DNA of 64,000 nucleotides from Desulfobulbaceae bacterium (GCA_019163335.1 JAFLKM010000053.1:62001-126000); one strand, 5' to 3'. Shown: positions 1-8,019, counted from the stretch's first letter. Translations and numbers: made by a program. Notes: generated by a model not told the origin, from the sequence alone.

Positions 1-164
1 AACTGATCAATTTCATGGTCTCCGGCAAGGACGGCCTGGGCCATCTTCTCGTTTCGGTTGATCAGCGAAACGGTGGCCCGGTAGACCCGGTCTTCCACCT
101 CGGTTCCCATGTAGATGATTTTTTCCTTGAGGGCGGCGATTTCGTTTTGCAAGTGCTGTGACAT
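1..164 (-). CDS. phoU: Phosphate signalling regulator PhoU, N-terminal part only
   Basis: The first 54 residues of a PhoU-type protein are visible; the rest lies beyond the left edge. PhoU links the PstSCAB phosphate transporter to the PhoR kinase and represses the Pho response when phosphate is plentiful. The segment has the family pattern of a short helix, then MGTEVEDRV, then a helix ending AGDHEID, which corresponds to the first three-helix PhoU repeat. The start is set by the Shine-Dalgarno AGGAAAG about 7 bases upstream. No pst gene precedes it here, so phoU heads its own transcript. A loose TTGACA/TAGTGT pair (18-bp spacer) sits about 200 bases upstream. The identification rests on a fragment. 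Confidence 0.8.
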   Translation of the reverse strand, partial: MSQHLQNEIAALKEKIIYMGTEVEDRVYRATVSLINRNEKMAQAVLAGDHEIDQ

Positions 165-465
165 ATTGCGTCTTTCCTTTTGTGTTCCTATCGGTTGTCT
201 GATTTTCTCAGTGTTTCTATTCTGTTGGCAAGCCCCTGCCGGGCTGGACTGAAGCTTTTTTGTATTTGCCGGAGGCCTCTACCAGGTTTCTCGGACGTTG
301 GAGTCATTTTGACAGCCCTGATTTTCAGAGGTCTGACAAAAAAGTATTCTCCATACACTAGTCATCACTGCTGAACTCTGTCAACGCCAACCCTTTTGGC
401 GGATTCATTTTGAGCATTCTTATGTCTTTGTAACCGGGTACAGTACTCTCCGAGGTGCTGCCGGT
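165..465. other. Intergenic region between phoU and the lysin pseudogene
   Basis: No convincing gene is seen. On the minus strand there is a possible promoter for phoU, with TTGACA at 384-379 and TAGTGT at 360-355. The remainder shows no repeat or RNA structure that I can defend. Confidence 0.5.
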
Positions 466-1170
466 TTATCTGAGCGTGTTGAGCCTGAGCTTGATGACCG
501 CCTCGGTGACAGGACCGGCTATGCCGTCGGCAACAATGCCGGCAGCGGTTTGGAAGGCCTTGACGGCCTGTCGTGTGCTTGGGCCATAGCGCCCGTCCAC
601 GTCCAGCCTCGGATCAGCTCCCAGGGTATTGAGGTTCTTCTACAGCATCTTGATTTTATTATCAGTATCGGCTGTCTCCCAGGGCTCGGCCGGCTGATTA
701 TCGGTCTTCAGCAGTGGCCAGATCTTGTTGAGCCATGCCTCCCGTTCGGGAAGGCCGATCAATCCGCCATTGATGGGAAGGGTGATGGTGCGGATGTCGT
801 TCTTGTCGGCGGCACCGTTGAGTTTGTTTTGGATCCACTCCTGGAGGGCTGGTTTCAGGGCATGTTCCGGGGCGGTGACGAGTTCCGGGGTTCCCTTAAA
901 ATCAAGGCCGCAGGCCTCTCCCATGCGCCGATGATTGCCCCGGCCAGTGGTTTGCAGCACACCGTTCCCCCGGAAGCGGAATCCCTCGCCGGGTTGGTTG
1001 TTGCCCAGTTCGCGAGCCTTGCGCGGATTGCCGAGGCCATACACTCTCTCGCCAATGGCTTCCGGTTGGTGCGCCAGACGTTCGGCCTCGGAAGCAGTAA
1101 CAGCAGTGGAATGGCGATTGACCCCGAAAATGGCCATGAGTCGTGCTGCTGAGTAATTTAGCCGTGCATC
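466..1170 (-). pseudogene. GH19 chitinase-type endolysin with peptidoglycan-binding tail, broken
   Basis: This is a decayed phage-type lysin. Reading leftwards, the frame encodes the glycoside hydrolase 19 core (LNYSAARLM, then ERVYGLGNPRKA, then FRFRGNGVLQTTGR). It runs into a TAG at 642-640 and continues in the same frame as a type-1 peptidoglycan-binding repeat (LNTLGADPRLDVDGRYGPST, then AVKAFQTAAGIVADGIAGPV) to a TAA at 468-466. The stop replaces what would be Gln in the usual linker ML-Q-xNLN, so a single C-to-T change explains it. The 5' end is also missing: the His-Glu catalytic segment normally upstream of LNYSA is replaced by unrelated sequence near 1170. No holin or other phage gene is nearby. 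It is probably a prophage or tailocin leftover with no product. Confidence 0.8.
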
Positions 1171-1228
1171 AAAGAAGGGGTCGAAAAGAAATGAAAAAAA
1201 GGATTGGACGTTTCCTCTCGACCCCGAA

Positions 1229-1268
1229 GGTTCAGGCATCCGGCCTTGCAAGGCCGGATGCCTGAACC
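1229..1268. repeat. 40-bp perfect palindrome
   Basis: The sequence is its own reverse complement over 40 bases, with a TTGCAA centre and arms beginning GGTTCAGGCATCCGG. It lies between the 3' end of the superoxide dismutase gene and the truncated 5' end of the lysin pseudogene. No T-run follows on either strand, so a classical intrinsic terminator is unlikely. It could form a hairpin or cruciform, be a REP-like element, or be the scar of a rearrangement. Confidence 0.85.
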
Positions 1269-1281
1269 CCTTGCCCTAGAT

Positions 1282-1304
1282 ACTTATCCCGTTCATCGGG
1301 GTTA
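1282..1304. repeat. Recurrent intergenic motif, copy 1 of 3
   Basis: This 23-base motif has the form ACTTATCCCGTTCnnnnGGGTTA. Related copies lie at 15711-15733 (before dprA) and 22531-22554 (before birA). This copy sits just past the stop codon of the superoxide dismutase gene. The role is unknown. Confidence 0.55.
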
Positions 1305-1314
1305 CCCCTTCTTT

Positions 1315-2049
1315 CTATGCCCCCAGGTTGTCCGCCGCAAAGCCCCAGTTGATGAGCTTGTCGAGCACTGCATTGACGTAGTCCGGTCGGCGGTTCTGGT
1401 AATCCAGATAGTAGGCATGTTCCCAGACATCAATGGTCAGCAGCGGCTTGAGTCCTTTGGTCAAGGGCAACTCAGCATTGCCGGTCTTGATCACCTGCAG
1501 TTTTTTATCCCCATCCTGGACGAGCCAGGCCCAGCCGCTGCCAAACTGGGTGGTTGCCGCTTTTACCAGCTCCATCTTGCAGGCATCCACCGTTCCGAAT
1601 GCGGCCTCAATTTTCTGCTTCAGTGCGGCGGGTGGCTCGCCGCCACCATTGGCCTTCAGGCTGTTCCAGTAGAAGGTATGATTCCAGACTTGTGCCGCAT
1701 TGTTGAAAATACCCGCCTTGTCAGCCTGGCCGGCCGTGGCCATGATGATCTTCTCCAGAGTCATATCGGCAAATTCTGTTCCCGTCACGAGCTTGTTCAG
1801 GTTGTCAACGTAGCCCTTGTGATGCTTGCCGTAATGGAAACTGATGGTATTGGCGGATATGACCGGGTCAAGGGCGTTGTCCGCAAAGGGAAGCGGCGGC
1901 AGGGTATGAACGGTCGCTGCATGAACATTGCCGGGAAGATTTCCCATGGCAAAGACGAATGCCGCACCGGCGGACGCCTGGAGAAAATCACGGCGGTTCA
2001 GAGCGGAAGGAGTTGTTGTCTCGATGGCTGTTTCCTTGGTGTTTGTCAT
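1315..2049 (-). CDS. sodB: Tat-exported iron superoxide dismutase
   Basis: This enzyme converts superoxide to peroxide and oxygen. The 244-residue product starts with a twin-arginine signal (NRRDFLQ at about 18-24, hydrophobic core to about 36, likely cleavage after VHA near 44), so it should act in the periplasm. The mature part has the four metal ligands in [16 protein letters not shown] and [11 protein letters not shown]. The [11 protein letters not shown] segment carries the Gln typical of Fe-type enzymes rather than Mn-type. A longer frame opens at 2184, but the chosen ATG follows AGGAGAT and directly precedes the Tat signal. An exported SOD suits an anaerobe meeting oxygen at the cell surface. 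Fe rather than cambialistic use is inferred from that one Gln. Confidence 0.92.
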   Translation of the reverse strand: MTNTKETAIETTTPSALNRRDFLQASAGAAFVFAMGNLPGNVHAATVHTLPPLPFADNALDPVISANTISFHYGKHHKGYVDNLNKLVTGTEFADMTLEKIIMATAGQADKAGIFNNAAQVWNHTFYWNSLKANGGGEPPAALKQKIEAAFGTVDACKMELVKAATTQFGSGWAWLVQDGDKKLQVIKTGNAELPLTKGLKPLLTIDVWEHAYYLDYQNRRPDYVNAVLDKLINWGFAADNLGA

Positions 2050-2571
2050 GGTATCTCCTGAAGGTTGAAGAAGGTTAATTGTGCTGTTAGCCCTTACAAT
2101 AAAGGCAGGTCTTTGATTTTTTGATTCATTCCCACTATTTCCGTCGTCGGGAGACGTGGGGAAAGTCGGATCGTTGGTATTCACGAGCCTCCTGGTTCCT
2201 CCTTTGGGTTGAAAGAATTGATGAATTGCCTGGGATGGAATGGAGAATTATTCCTATAATATCACATCTAATAATTATTTGAAAATTTCGAGAAAATATA
2301 AAAGGACGGCAAGAATAAGGAAACGTGCCGTGTTGTGTCCAGGAATCCCGAAAAAATTAGACAGTCAGGGTGCGATGAGTGGCCATTTCTATCATTAGTC
2401 CGTTGAGGCTAGAGTGATAGGCGCAAGTCACGTGTGAAAAGTCCGATAAAATGGACAGGTGAGAGGATTCCTGCTTGGCTGTGGGAAGATGAACAGAAGG
2501 CAAGAAGGCCTGCTTTTTTTAGAGAATAGCCAAACAAGAGGGACACAGGAGTTGTCCGTTTGCACGGCACT
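2050..2571. other. Intergenic region upstream of sodB
   Basis: The region is AT-rich around 2240-2310 and probably contains the minus-strand sodB promoter. An inverted repeat ATTAT-N4-ATAAT lies at 2247-2260, about 200 bases before the start codon, and loosely recalls a Fur/PerR-type operator. A plus-strand frame at 2459-2644 has no recognisable product and is not called. Confidence 0.4.
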
Positions 2572-2928
2572 TCAGATGCCATTCAATTTGCTGCGAAAGA
2601 CAAAGTACACGGCGCCCACAATGCAGATTGCTGCCCAGAGATAGTCGAGTTTCAATGGCTCTTTCAGATAAATGACTGAAAATGGGATGAAGATCGATAA
2701 AGTGATAACCTCCTGCAGAATCTTGAGTTGACCGACGGAGAGGATCTGATACCCGATGCGATTGGCGGGAACCTGGAGCATATATTCAAAAAAAGCAATG
2801 CCCCAGCTGATCAGGGCCGCCACTACCCAGGGTTTGTGGCTGAGCTCCTTAAGATGAGCGTACCAGGCAAAGGTCATGAAGATATTGCTTAAACAGAGCA
2901 GTAAGACGGAGAGGAGTATCGGGCGCAT
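2572..2928 (-). CDS. DUF486 family small membrane protein (DMT-like)
   Basis: The product has 118 residues with about four hydrophobic segments, starting MRPILLSVLLL-CLSNIFMTFAWYAHL. It matches the DUF486 family, half-size relatives of drug/metabolite (EamA/DMT) transporters. The NIFMTFAWY segment and the ending VGAVYFVFRSK are characteristic. No substrate is known for the family. A frame extends 27 codons further upstream to 3009, but the extra residues are not part of the family, and neither start has a clear Shine-Dalgarno, so the start is uncertain. It stands alone on the minus strand, downstream of the small HD hydrolase gene. Confidence 0.75.
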   Translation of the reverse strand: MRPILLSVLLLCLSNIFMTFAWYAHLKELSHKPWVVAALISWGIAFFEYMLQVPANRIGYQILSVGQLKILQEVITLSIFIPFSVIYLKEPLKLDYLWAAICIVGAVYFVFRSKLNGI

Positions 2929-3158
2929 AAGTATTTTGTACTGAAGTTTTTTTGGAATGTTGAGGTGGATGGTGGAGAGATCATGCCATGACAAGGGTAA
3001 GTCTTCCATATTGGAAAAAAATAATCTGAGGAAGCATCAGGCGGTCTCGGGGGACCCTTCTGTGCTAACCGTTGGACTCATCTCACTTGTCTGTGATGCA
3101 GGTTGAGCGCGAGGCTAAGAATCTGAATTGCTGGGCTTTCATAATCTGATTTTGTTCG

Positions 3159-3590
3159 TTAGGCCGCATTCGCTTCAAGCAGTAAGGCCCGGACCACTTT
3201 GTATTCCTCAAGGCGCGCGTAGTCTTTGTCTGTCGGTTGCGCTATTCGGCTCAGATCCATGTTTTCGGCGTTGTCCGCAAGTTTGACCGGGAGTGCAATG
3301 GAATTCCCGGCGGCCCGGGTTGCAGCTTGGATACGGGATTCACCTGGTAACTTGGTCAGTGCAGCAACTGCGTCAATGACCGGTGGGGGAAATCCCATAT
3401 TGACCAGACAGGAAAGCGTGATGGTGGTGTCTTCAACCACATCGTGAAGGACTGCGGCCATCCGTTCGTATTCTGTACATACCCGCAGCATGACCTTCAA
3501 TGGGTGCAGGATGTAGGGCTGACCTGCCTTGTCAACTTGCCCGGCGTGAGCTGAGGCTGCGATCTGTATCGCTTTTTCAAGTGTTGCCAT
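3159..3590 (-). CDS. Small HD-domain hydrolase of the SpoT/MESH1 type
   Basis: This 143-residue protein consists almost entirely of one HD domain. The metal-binding motifs of the RelA/SpoT hydrolase family are present: HAGQVDKAGQPYILHP near 15-30, AAVLHDVVEDT near 46-56 (the HD pair) and KLADNAENMD near 103-112. There is no synthetase, TGS or ACT domain, so it corresponds to a small alarmone hydrolase or MESH1-like enzyme that may degrade (p)ppGpp or NADPH. The KLADxxxN motif has NAEN where SpoT usually has RLHN. It is a single gene with no operon partner. The substrate is inferred from the family only. Confidence 0.8.
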   Translation of the reverse strand: MATLEKAIQIAASAHAGQVDKAGQPYILHPLKVMLRVCTEYERMAAVLHDVVEDTTITLSCLVNMGFPPPVIDAVAALTKLPGESRIQAATRAAGNSIALPVKLADNAENMDLSRIAQPTDKDYARLEEYKVVRALLLEANAA

Positions 3591-4038
3591 GGTAGAAACC
3601 TTGAGTTGAATTTATACAGCCTATCGGCAAGGTGGTCGGCCAGTGGGCATCGGCCCTGCCATGAAAACCGAGGCATTTTAGCCAGTCATCTTGGCAGGTT
3701 TACTGGGTTTTCTAGAAATAACGGTCTTTAGATCCTTCCTGGAAAACGTAGTCTACCCGCTTTTTCTCCAACCTGTATCTCTGCAATTCTCATGCAACCA
3801 ATCAAAATTAAATCAATAATCCTTGTCAGCATAAAAACAAGGTTGCCGACTATTTCCACATTGGATCAAATGAAAGTGAGCAGCTTGTGTGATGACGCAA
3901 AGCCATCTTAGCACTACTACAATGGTGCTTATATTTTATTGTATTCGCTACAAAAAACGTGGTCTTCACCCTATTGTTCCACTTGACTTTTTATTCATAT
4001 TTTAATATCAAAGAGAAATTTTTCTTGGAGATAATTGT
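3591..4038. other. Intergenic region upstream of satP
   Basis: This divergent spacer between the HD hydrolase and satP is AT-rich and contains the satP promoter described separately. A weak inverted repeat AGCAC/GTGCT lies near 3909-3931. No gene is seen. Confidence 0.5.
3983..4011 (+). promoter_or_regulatory. Probable sigma70 promoter of satP
   Basis: TTGACT and TATCAA are separated by 17 bases, 27 bases before the satP start codon. Good spacing and an AT-rich context support it. Confidence 0.5.
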
Positions 4039-4602
4039 ATGTCTGACAATTTGGCTAATCCGGCACCCCTTGGTTTGATGGGTTTTGGAATGACGACCGT
4101 TCTTTTAAACATTCATAATGCCGGCCTGTTCGAGATGAACGCCGTTATTATGGCCATGGGAATTTTTTATGGAGGAATAGCCCAGATTCTCGCAGGGTGC
4201 ATGGAATTTAAAAAAGGCAACACCTTTGGTACCACCGCCTTCACGTCTTACGGATTCTTCTGGTTGACCCTTGTCTTTCTGATCTATTTCAATGGTAAAT
4301 TTGGCATACCCGCAAACGAGAAGGGCTTTATGGCCTGTTATCTCTTTATGTGGGGCCTGTTTACTTTTTTTATGTGGATTGGCACATGGAAGGCCAATCG
4401 GGGACTTCAGGTGATCTTTTTTTCGCTTGTCGTCCTGTTCTGGATGCTTGCGGCCCGTGATGCCTTCGGCTGGACCGGGACCTGGGCGATCGTAACCGGT
4501 TACGAGGGGATCTTCTGCGGTGCCTCGGCTATTTATTGTGCCATGGCGATGGTCATCAATGAGAACTTCGATAGGGTCGTCTTGCCGTTGGGCCAGAAAT
4601 AG
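4039..4602 (+). CDS. satP: Acetate/succinate uptake protein of the AceTr (YaaH) family
   Basis: This is a GPR1/FUN34/YaaH family transporter (187 residues, six membrane helices) that moves acetate and related short acids with protons. The family signature NPAPLGLMGFGMTT is at 7-20, and GIFYGGIAQILAGCMEFKKG at 42-61 matches the pore-lining segment. The length is normal for the bacterial members. The gene forms a single transcription unit between a TTGACT/TATCAA promoter and a strong terminator. In a sulfate reducer, acetate is either the end product of incomplete oxidation or a carbon source, so the direction of transport cannot be told from sequence. Confidence 0.92.
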   Translation: MSDNLANPAPLGLMGFGMTTVLLNIHNAGLFEMNAVIMAMGIFYGGIAQILAGCMEFKKGNTFGTTAFTSYGFFWLTLVFLIYFNGKFGIPANEKGFMACYLFMWGLFTFFMWIGTWKANRGLQVIFFSLVVLFWMLAARDAFGWTGTWAIVTGYEGIFCGASAIYCAMAMVINENFDRVVLPLGQK

Positions 4603-4655
4603 TATGACAACCCATTAGTTTTGAGAGCTCCGTCGTAGATACGGAAGCAAATGGT

Positions 4656-4696
4656 AAAAAAGGTTACGGGGAATAACAATCCCGTAACCTTTTTTG
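4656..4696 (+). terminator. Intrinsic terminator after satP
   Basis: A perfect stem AAAAGGTTACGGG / CCCGTAACCTTTT encloses a 10-base loop and is followed by a T-run. It ends the satP transcript. Confidence 0.9.
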
Positions 4697-4749
4697 TTTC
4701 TGGGTTAATGAGAGATAGAACAGCGGTTGATTGCTTAAAACTTGGTCTT

Positions 4750-4779
4750 CAATCATTCAAAGGAAAAACGAATCCGTCC
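4750..4779. repeat. 30-bp direct repeat, left copy
   Basis: This is identical to 6384-6413. It begins CAATCATTCAAAGG and ends ACGAATCCGTCC. The pair brackets the TPR-methyltransferase gene and the RAYT transposase fragment. Sequences ending GAATCCGTCCCC are reminiscent of repeats associated with RAYT/IS200-like transposases. Confidence 0.85.
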
Positions 4780-4854
4780 CCTTTTGATTTTGCAATTTCG
4801 GGAGTACTGAGTATGAAATCGGGCGCATTCCCCTGATTTTATACACCGATTTAC

Positions 4855-6120
4855 TCAGGCCCGCAGCATATAAAGATAACCGACAATCCATTCCTCTTTT
4901 TCCTTACGAATGTTGGCCACAGTAACTTGCAGCACGGTAAAACCGCTCTCCTTGGCCAGATCCTTGATATAGGATTCGGCGTGACCATACCTGCCCATGG
5001 GTTTCAGGCAGAAGCCCTGGTCGGCAAGCTCTGTGGAAAAGAGGAAGATGCCGCCGTCGGCGGTCCTCTTTTTCACCAAGGTGAAAATCTCACGGAGATC
5101 ACCGACATAGATAAAAACATCGGCGGCCAGAACGAGATCAAAGAGGTCCTGGTTTTCCCTTAAAAAGGAACAGATATCCTTTTCATGAAGGCTATCGTAC
5201 AACCCTTTTTTACCTGCGACCTCAAGCATTTTAGGAGAGAGGTCAAAGCCGATCAGTTTTTCAGTCAGATCCTGAAAGGCCTCACCGGACAGCCCTGTGC
5301 CGCAGCCCATATCAAGGATAGTGGGGAAACGATGGCTAGCCTTGCCGGTAAGCATGGCCCTGAGCTGGGCCGGGACAGTATAGCCAAGCTTGTCCACCAG
5401 GCTCTCGTCAAAATGTTCCGAAAAACTGTCAAAGACCCTGCGAATATAGCCCTTAGGGGCTGTGGCCGTGGTCTGGCCGGTGAGCGCAGCCAACATATGG
5501 CTGGCCATGATGGTGTTGTAGTCAAGGGCGATGAGTTTCTGATAGGTGGCAATGGCCTTGTCGACATCTCTTTCCATATGATAGAGATACCCAAGGTTAT
5601 TGAGGGCTTGGGCGTGGTTGGGATTGATTCTGATCACTTGTTCAAAGAACCAGATGCCGTCAGCATGATGATGAAGGTCCTTGCACAAAACTCCTATGTT
5701 ATACAGGGCATCCTCGGCATCAGGGGTGATTGCCAGCACCTTTTCGTAGCAGCTGAAAGCCTTGTCGAATTGGCCCAGCTTTTTCCTGGTCAGGGCCAGG
5801 TTAAAGAAGATGTCGGCATCTTCAGGGCAGAGTTTGGCCGCCTCCTCATAGGCCAGAGCCGCCTGAAGATAGTTGCCCTGTTCAAAGAAGATAATTCCCA
5901 GATTGTAATGGGCAGGAGCCGCCTCAGGTGCCAGGGTTACAACGCGGGTAAACCAGTGGGCGGCTTCGTTCGCTCGTTTTTGTTCAAAAAAGAGCAAGGC
6001 CAGAAGGTAACTGAGCTGCGGGTTGTCCTGATCCTCAGCGAGCAAGGCTTGATAACCGGCCAAGGCCTGCTCAAAATCTCCGTCCTGATGATATTTTTGG
6101 GTCTGCGCAAAAAGGTCCAT
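4855..6120 (-). CDS. TPR-repeat protein fused to a SAM-dependent methyltransferase
   Basis: The 421-residue protein has about six tetratricopeptide repeats (residues 1-210; for example APAHYNLGIIFFEQGNYLQA and QALNNLGYLYHMERDVDKA). A class I methyltransferase domain follows (about 230-421), with the SAM-binding glycine motif ILDMGCGTGLSGEAF near 268-282 and the acidic residue ending strand 2 in LIGFDLSPKML. A TPR head joined to a class I methyltransferase is a recurring architecture of unknown substrate; the TPR part presumably recruits a protein target. The gene stands alone, flanked by direct repeats and by the stub of a RAYT transposase immediately upstream, so it may have arrived or been rearranged with that element. 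Confidence 0.85.
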   Translation of the reverse strand: MDLFAQTQKYHQDGDFEQALAGYQALLAEDQDNPQLSYLLALLFFEQKRANEAAHWFTRVVTLAPEAAPAHYNLGIIFFEQGNYLQAALAYEEAAKLCPEDADIFFNLALTRKKLGQFDKAFSCYEKVLAITPDAEDALYNIGVLCKDLHHHADGIWFFEQVIRINPNHAQALNNLGYLYHMERDVDKAIATYQKLIALDYNTIMASHMLAALTGQTTATAPKGYIRRVFDSFSEHFDESLVDKLGYTVPAQLRAMLTGKASHRFPTILDMGCGTGLSGEAFQDLTEKLIGFDLSPKMLEVAGKKGLYDSLHEKDICSFLRENQDLFDLVLAADVFIYVGDLREIFTLVKKRTADGGIFLFSTELADQGFCLKPMGRYGHAESYIKDLAKESGFTVLQVTVANIRKEKEEWIVGYLYMLRA

Positions 6121-6245
6121 AATATCTTACGTGATTGCGGCAAGAGAGTTGGTGAGCTCGCCTGCCATCTTGGGGTTGTCAAACAATTGAAAAATGGGAC
6201 AGATTCGGCCAGCCACGAATAGGGGGACACTATACCTGTTTTTTC

Positions 6246-6299
6246 CTGAGTCACGTGGTGAGGAATTCCGGGAGCGATTATACGGGCGATTCTTAGCAT
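6246..6299 (-). pseudogene. RAYT (Y1) transposase, N-terminal stub
   Basis: Eighteen codons read MLRIARIIAPGIPHHVTQ, the conserved opening of REP-associated tyrosine transposases. The His-His pair of the HUH nuclease family follows much later in an intact protein and is absent here. After Gln the frame turns into unrelated sequence, so only the 5' end remains. Confidence 0.7.
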
Positions 6300-6383
6300 A
6301 AAAAATATGCTGCTGCTATGGATGTCTTATGTAAAGGGCGGAATACGTATGGTGTCCCCCTTATTTCCTCCCCTTATTTCCTA

Positions 6384-6413
6384 CAATCATTCAAAGGAAA
6401 AACGAATCCGTCC
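6384..6413. repeat. 30-bp direct repeat, right copy
   Basis: Exact copy of 4750-4779, lying about 85 bases to the right of the RAYT stub. Confidence 0.85.
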
Positions 6414-6527
6414 ATTTTTCCTCCTGTGTGAGCCTATGCTTTTTCGTATGGTGAAGCAAGACTTGAATTTACTCTGCCACCTTTTAGTTAGAACTGTAGT
6501 CTGTCCCGTTTTACTCCTCACATTTTT

Positions 6528-7520
6528 TTAAACTAGCCTTCCAATGTGTTCGAGCAAATTCTGTTCATTTACAAACGTCAAATCGTACATGCTGCTTAAT
6601 CCCTGGGCCTGTTCCTGGCTCAAACCAACCACGCAAAGGAGGAAGTTGGACTTGTCCATGTGTACTCTTTTGCGTAATTTTAGATACTTCTCAATATCTG
6701 GCCGAAATTCTCCGGTTTTGCATTCTATACAGATTGGCAGTCTACCATCCACAAGGAAAAACACATCCAACTCGTGTAAATCCTCATTTGCAAAAGTGAC
6801 GGAGATATTGCGCGAGCAGGAAAAATTACGCTGCTTGCCCCGAAGGTATTCAGTGATTTTGATAAAGACAAACCATTCGAACCATCCCCCACTGAAAAAC
6901 TGAACAATTGCCGGAGCTGGCTGAAGTGCTAACCGGATAATTTTATCTTGTTTTTGATAGAAGTATTTGGCAACAAAAGAATATTCATACAACTTCTGGC
7001 AGAACTCGATGATTTCCTTGGATTCCTTTTGGCTTTTCTGCGCAAGAGGGATACTGAGATTCTGATAACCCTTTTTCTGGGTTCGTTTGATTTTTTCGAT
7101 GATATCTTTCAATGTGTCATAATTGTCGCCAAGTGATACGGCAACCTCATCAAAAAATCCGGTAGTATCAAGCTGTCTTGGATCAACTTTAATTTTTACC
7201 TTCTGCTTCTTGAACCAATCAACGATTGGTGCATATTGCCCATCGTCTGCAAAAGCTGTCGTGTTGAAGAGGTTAATATCAGCAAAGGAGGGTTGGGGAA
7301 TATCTACATCGTATATTTCCTCAATAACGCTGCATTGTTGCTGTAATTTTTGCAGCTCGTTTCTTTGGGTAAAATATTTCTCCAGAAGTTTTTCTACAAA
7401 CGCCATCGTGTCGTGAATCGGTGTAACCTGTGTACAGCGAGGACATTTGACAGATTTGCCGATATATTCATTGGCTACTTCCCTGAGATGCCCGCACTTG
7501 TAGCAACGAAAAATAGCCAT
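6528..7520 (-). CDS. Zinc-ribbon protein with a Card1/DUF1887-like PD-(D/E)XK nuclease domain
   Basis: The product has 330 residues. The N-terminus is a short zinc ribbon (C6-x2-C9, C26-x2-C29). The middle (about 40-205) is helical and charged with no family that I recognise. The C-terminus (about 205-300) matches the restriction-like fold of DUF1887: GGWFEWFVF around Glu216, then HELDVFF (Glu250, Asp252), a turn, and ICIECKTGEF with Glu266 and Lys268. In Card1/Can2-type proteins this nuclease is joined to a CARF domain that senses cyclic oligoadenylate. Here no CARF fold is evident and a zinc ribbon takes its place. The gene lies beside an attC-like site and an integron-integrase relic, so it may be a captured cassette or defence gene. 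The nuclease fold is likely; the role is unknown. Confidence 0.7.
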   Translation of the reverse strand: MAIFRCYKCGHLREVANEYIGKSVKCPRCTQVTPIHDTMAFVEKLLEKYFTQRNELQKLQQQCSVIEEIYDVDIPQPSFADINLFNTTAFADDGQYAPIVDWFKKQKVKIKVDPRQLDTTGFFDEVAVSLGDNYDTLKDIIEKIKRTQKKGYQNLSIPLAQKSQKESKEIIEFCQKLYEYSFVAKYFYQKQDKIIRLALQPAPAIVQFFSGGWFEWFVFIKITEYLRGKQRNFSCSRNISVTFANEDLHELDVFFLVDGRLPICIECKTGEFRPDIEKYLKLRKRVHMDKSNFLLCVVGLSQEQAQGLSSMYDLTFVNEQNLLEHIGRLV

Positions 7521-7594
7521 CGTAATTTTTCAACCTTTCGTTTTGAAATTAAGTAGTGTGATTGGGGAGATTCGCTTCAGCATACGCGAACGAC

Positions 7595-7662
7595 TGCTAA
7601 CGTGGAATTGAGCCAGAGGCAGGCGTCTTTCCCTGCCGATTGGCTCCAATTTATTGTTGGGC
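7595..7662 (-). mobile_element. attC-like integron recombination site
   Basis: On the minus strand the site opens with GCCCAAC, a perfect RYYYAAC core, and closes with GTTAGCA, a near match to GTTRRRY. Between them is an imperfect palindrome (TTGGAGCCAATCGGCAGG against CCTGCCTCTGGCTCAA) with unpaired extra bases, as in folded attC hairpins, and a short GAAAGACG loop. The total is 68 bases. It lies just upstream of the nuclease gene, between that gene and the integrase relic. Confidence 0.65.
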
Positions 7663-8019
7663 AATTCTGTACAACCTACCCTTTGAATCATGGTTTTTTT
7701 TTTAGGATGATTCAACTAGTTGCGAACATCCATAGCTCCTCTCCAATTCGTGCAAGAAAAAGGAAAAAAGGGAAAAAAGGACAGATTTTTTTTTGGAATT
7801 TTTTATAGATGCCTGTCTGTATTATTTCCATTTGTTGGTGATGCTAAGTGATGGCATAAGGGAAGTCAAACAAAAAGCAGGCCAAAATTTAGTTCAAACC
7901 TTGATTCCCGTCTGATGGAGTAGGTGCAGGACAAGGTTTGTGTTCAGGGGTTGCAAGGGCTGAAAAGACCGGACTCCTCTGTTGGCAAAGAGTGTGGAAG
8001 ATAATCTGAGGCGGTGACG

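Larger units (their letters stand above)
6121..6527. other. Repeat-rich spacer with transposase debris
   Basis: This spacer holds the RAYT stub, the right-hand copy of the 30-bp direct repeat and two inverted GTGTCCCCC/GGGGGACAC blocks (near 6222 and 6353). These are the hallmarks of a decayed RAYT-type element. No further gene is seen. Confidence 0.6.

Noticed and set aside
550-1152. Long plus-strand reading frame opposite the lysin pseudogene
   Set aside because: It is the mirror of the GH19 frame, has no recognisable domain, and the minus strand carries clear GH19 and peptidoglycan-binding motifs.
5185-6222. 345-codon plus-strand frame across the TPR-methyltransferase
   Set aside because: The minus strand encodes well-formed TPR repeats and a SAM-binding motif; the plus frame shows no family and has no ribosome site.
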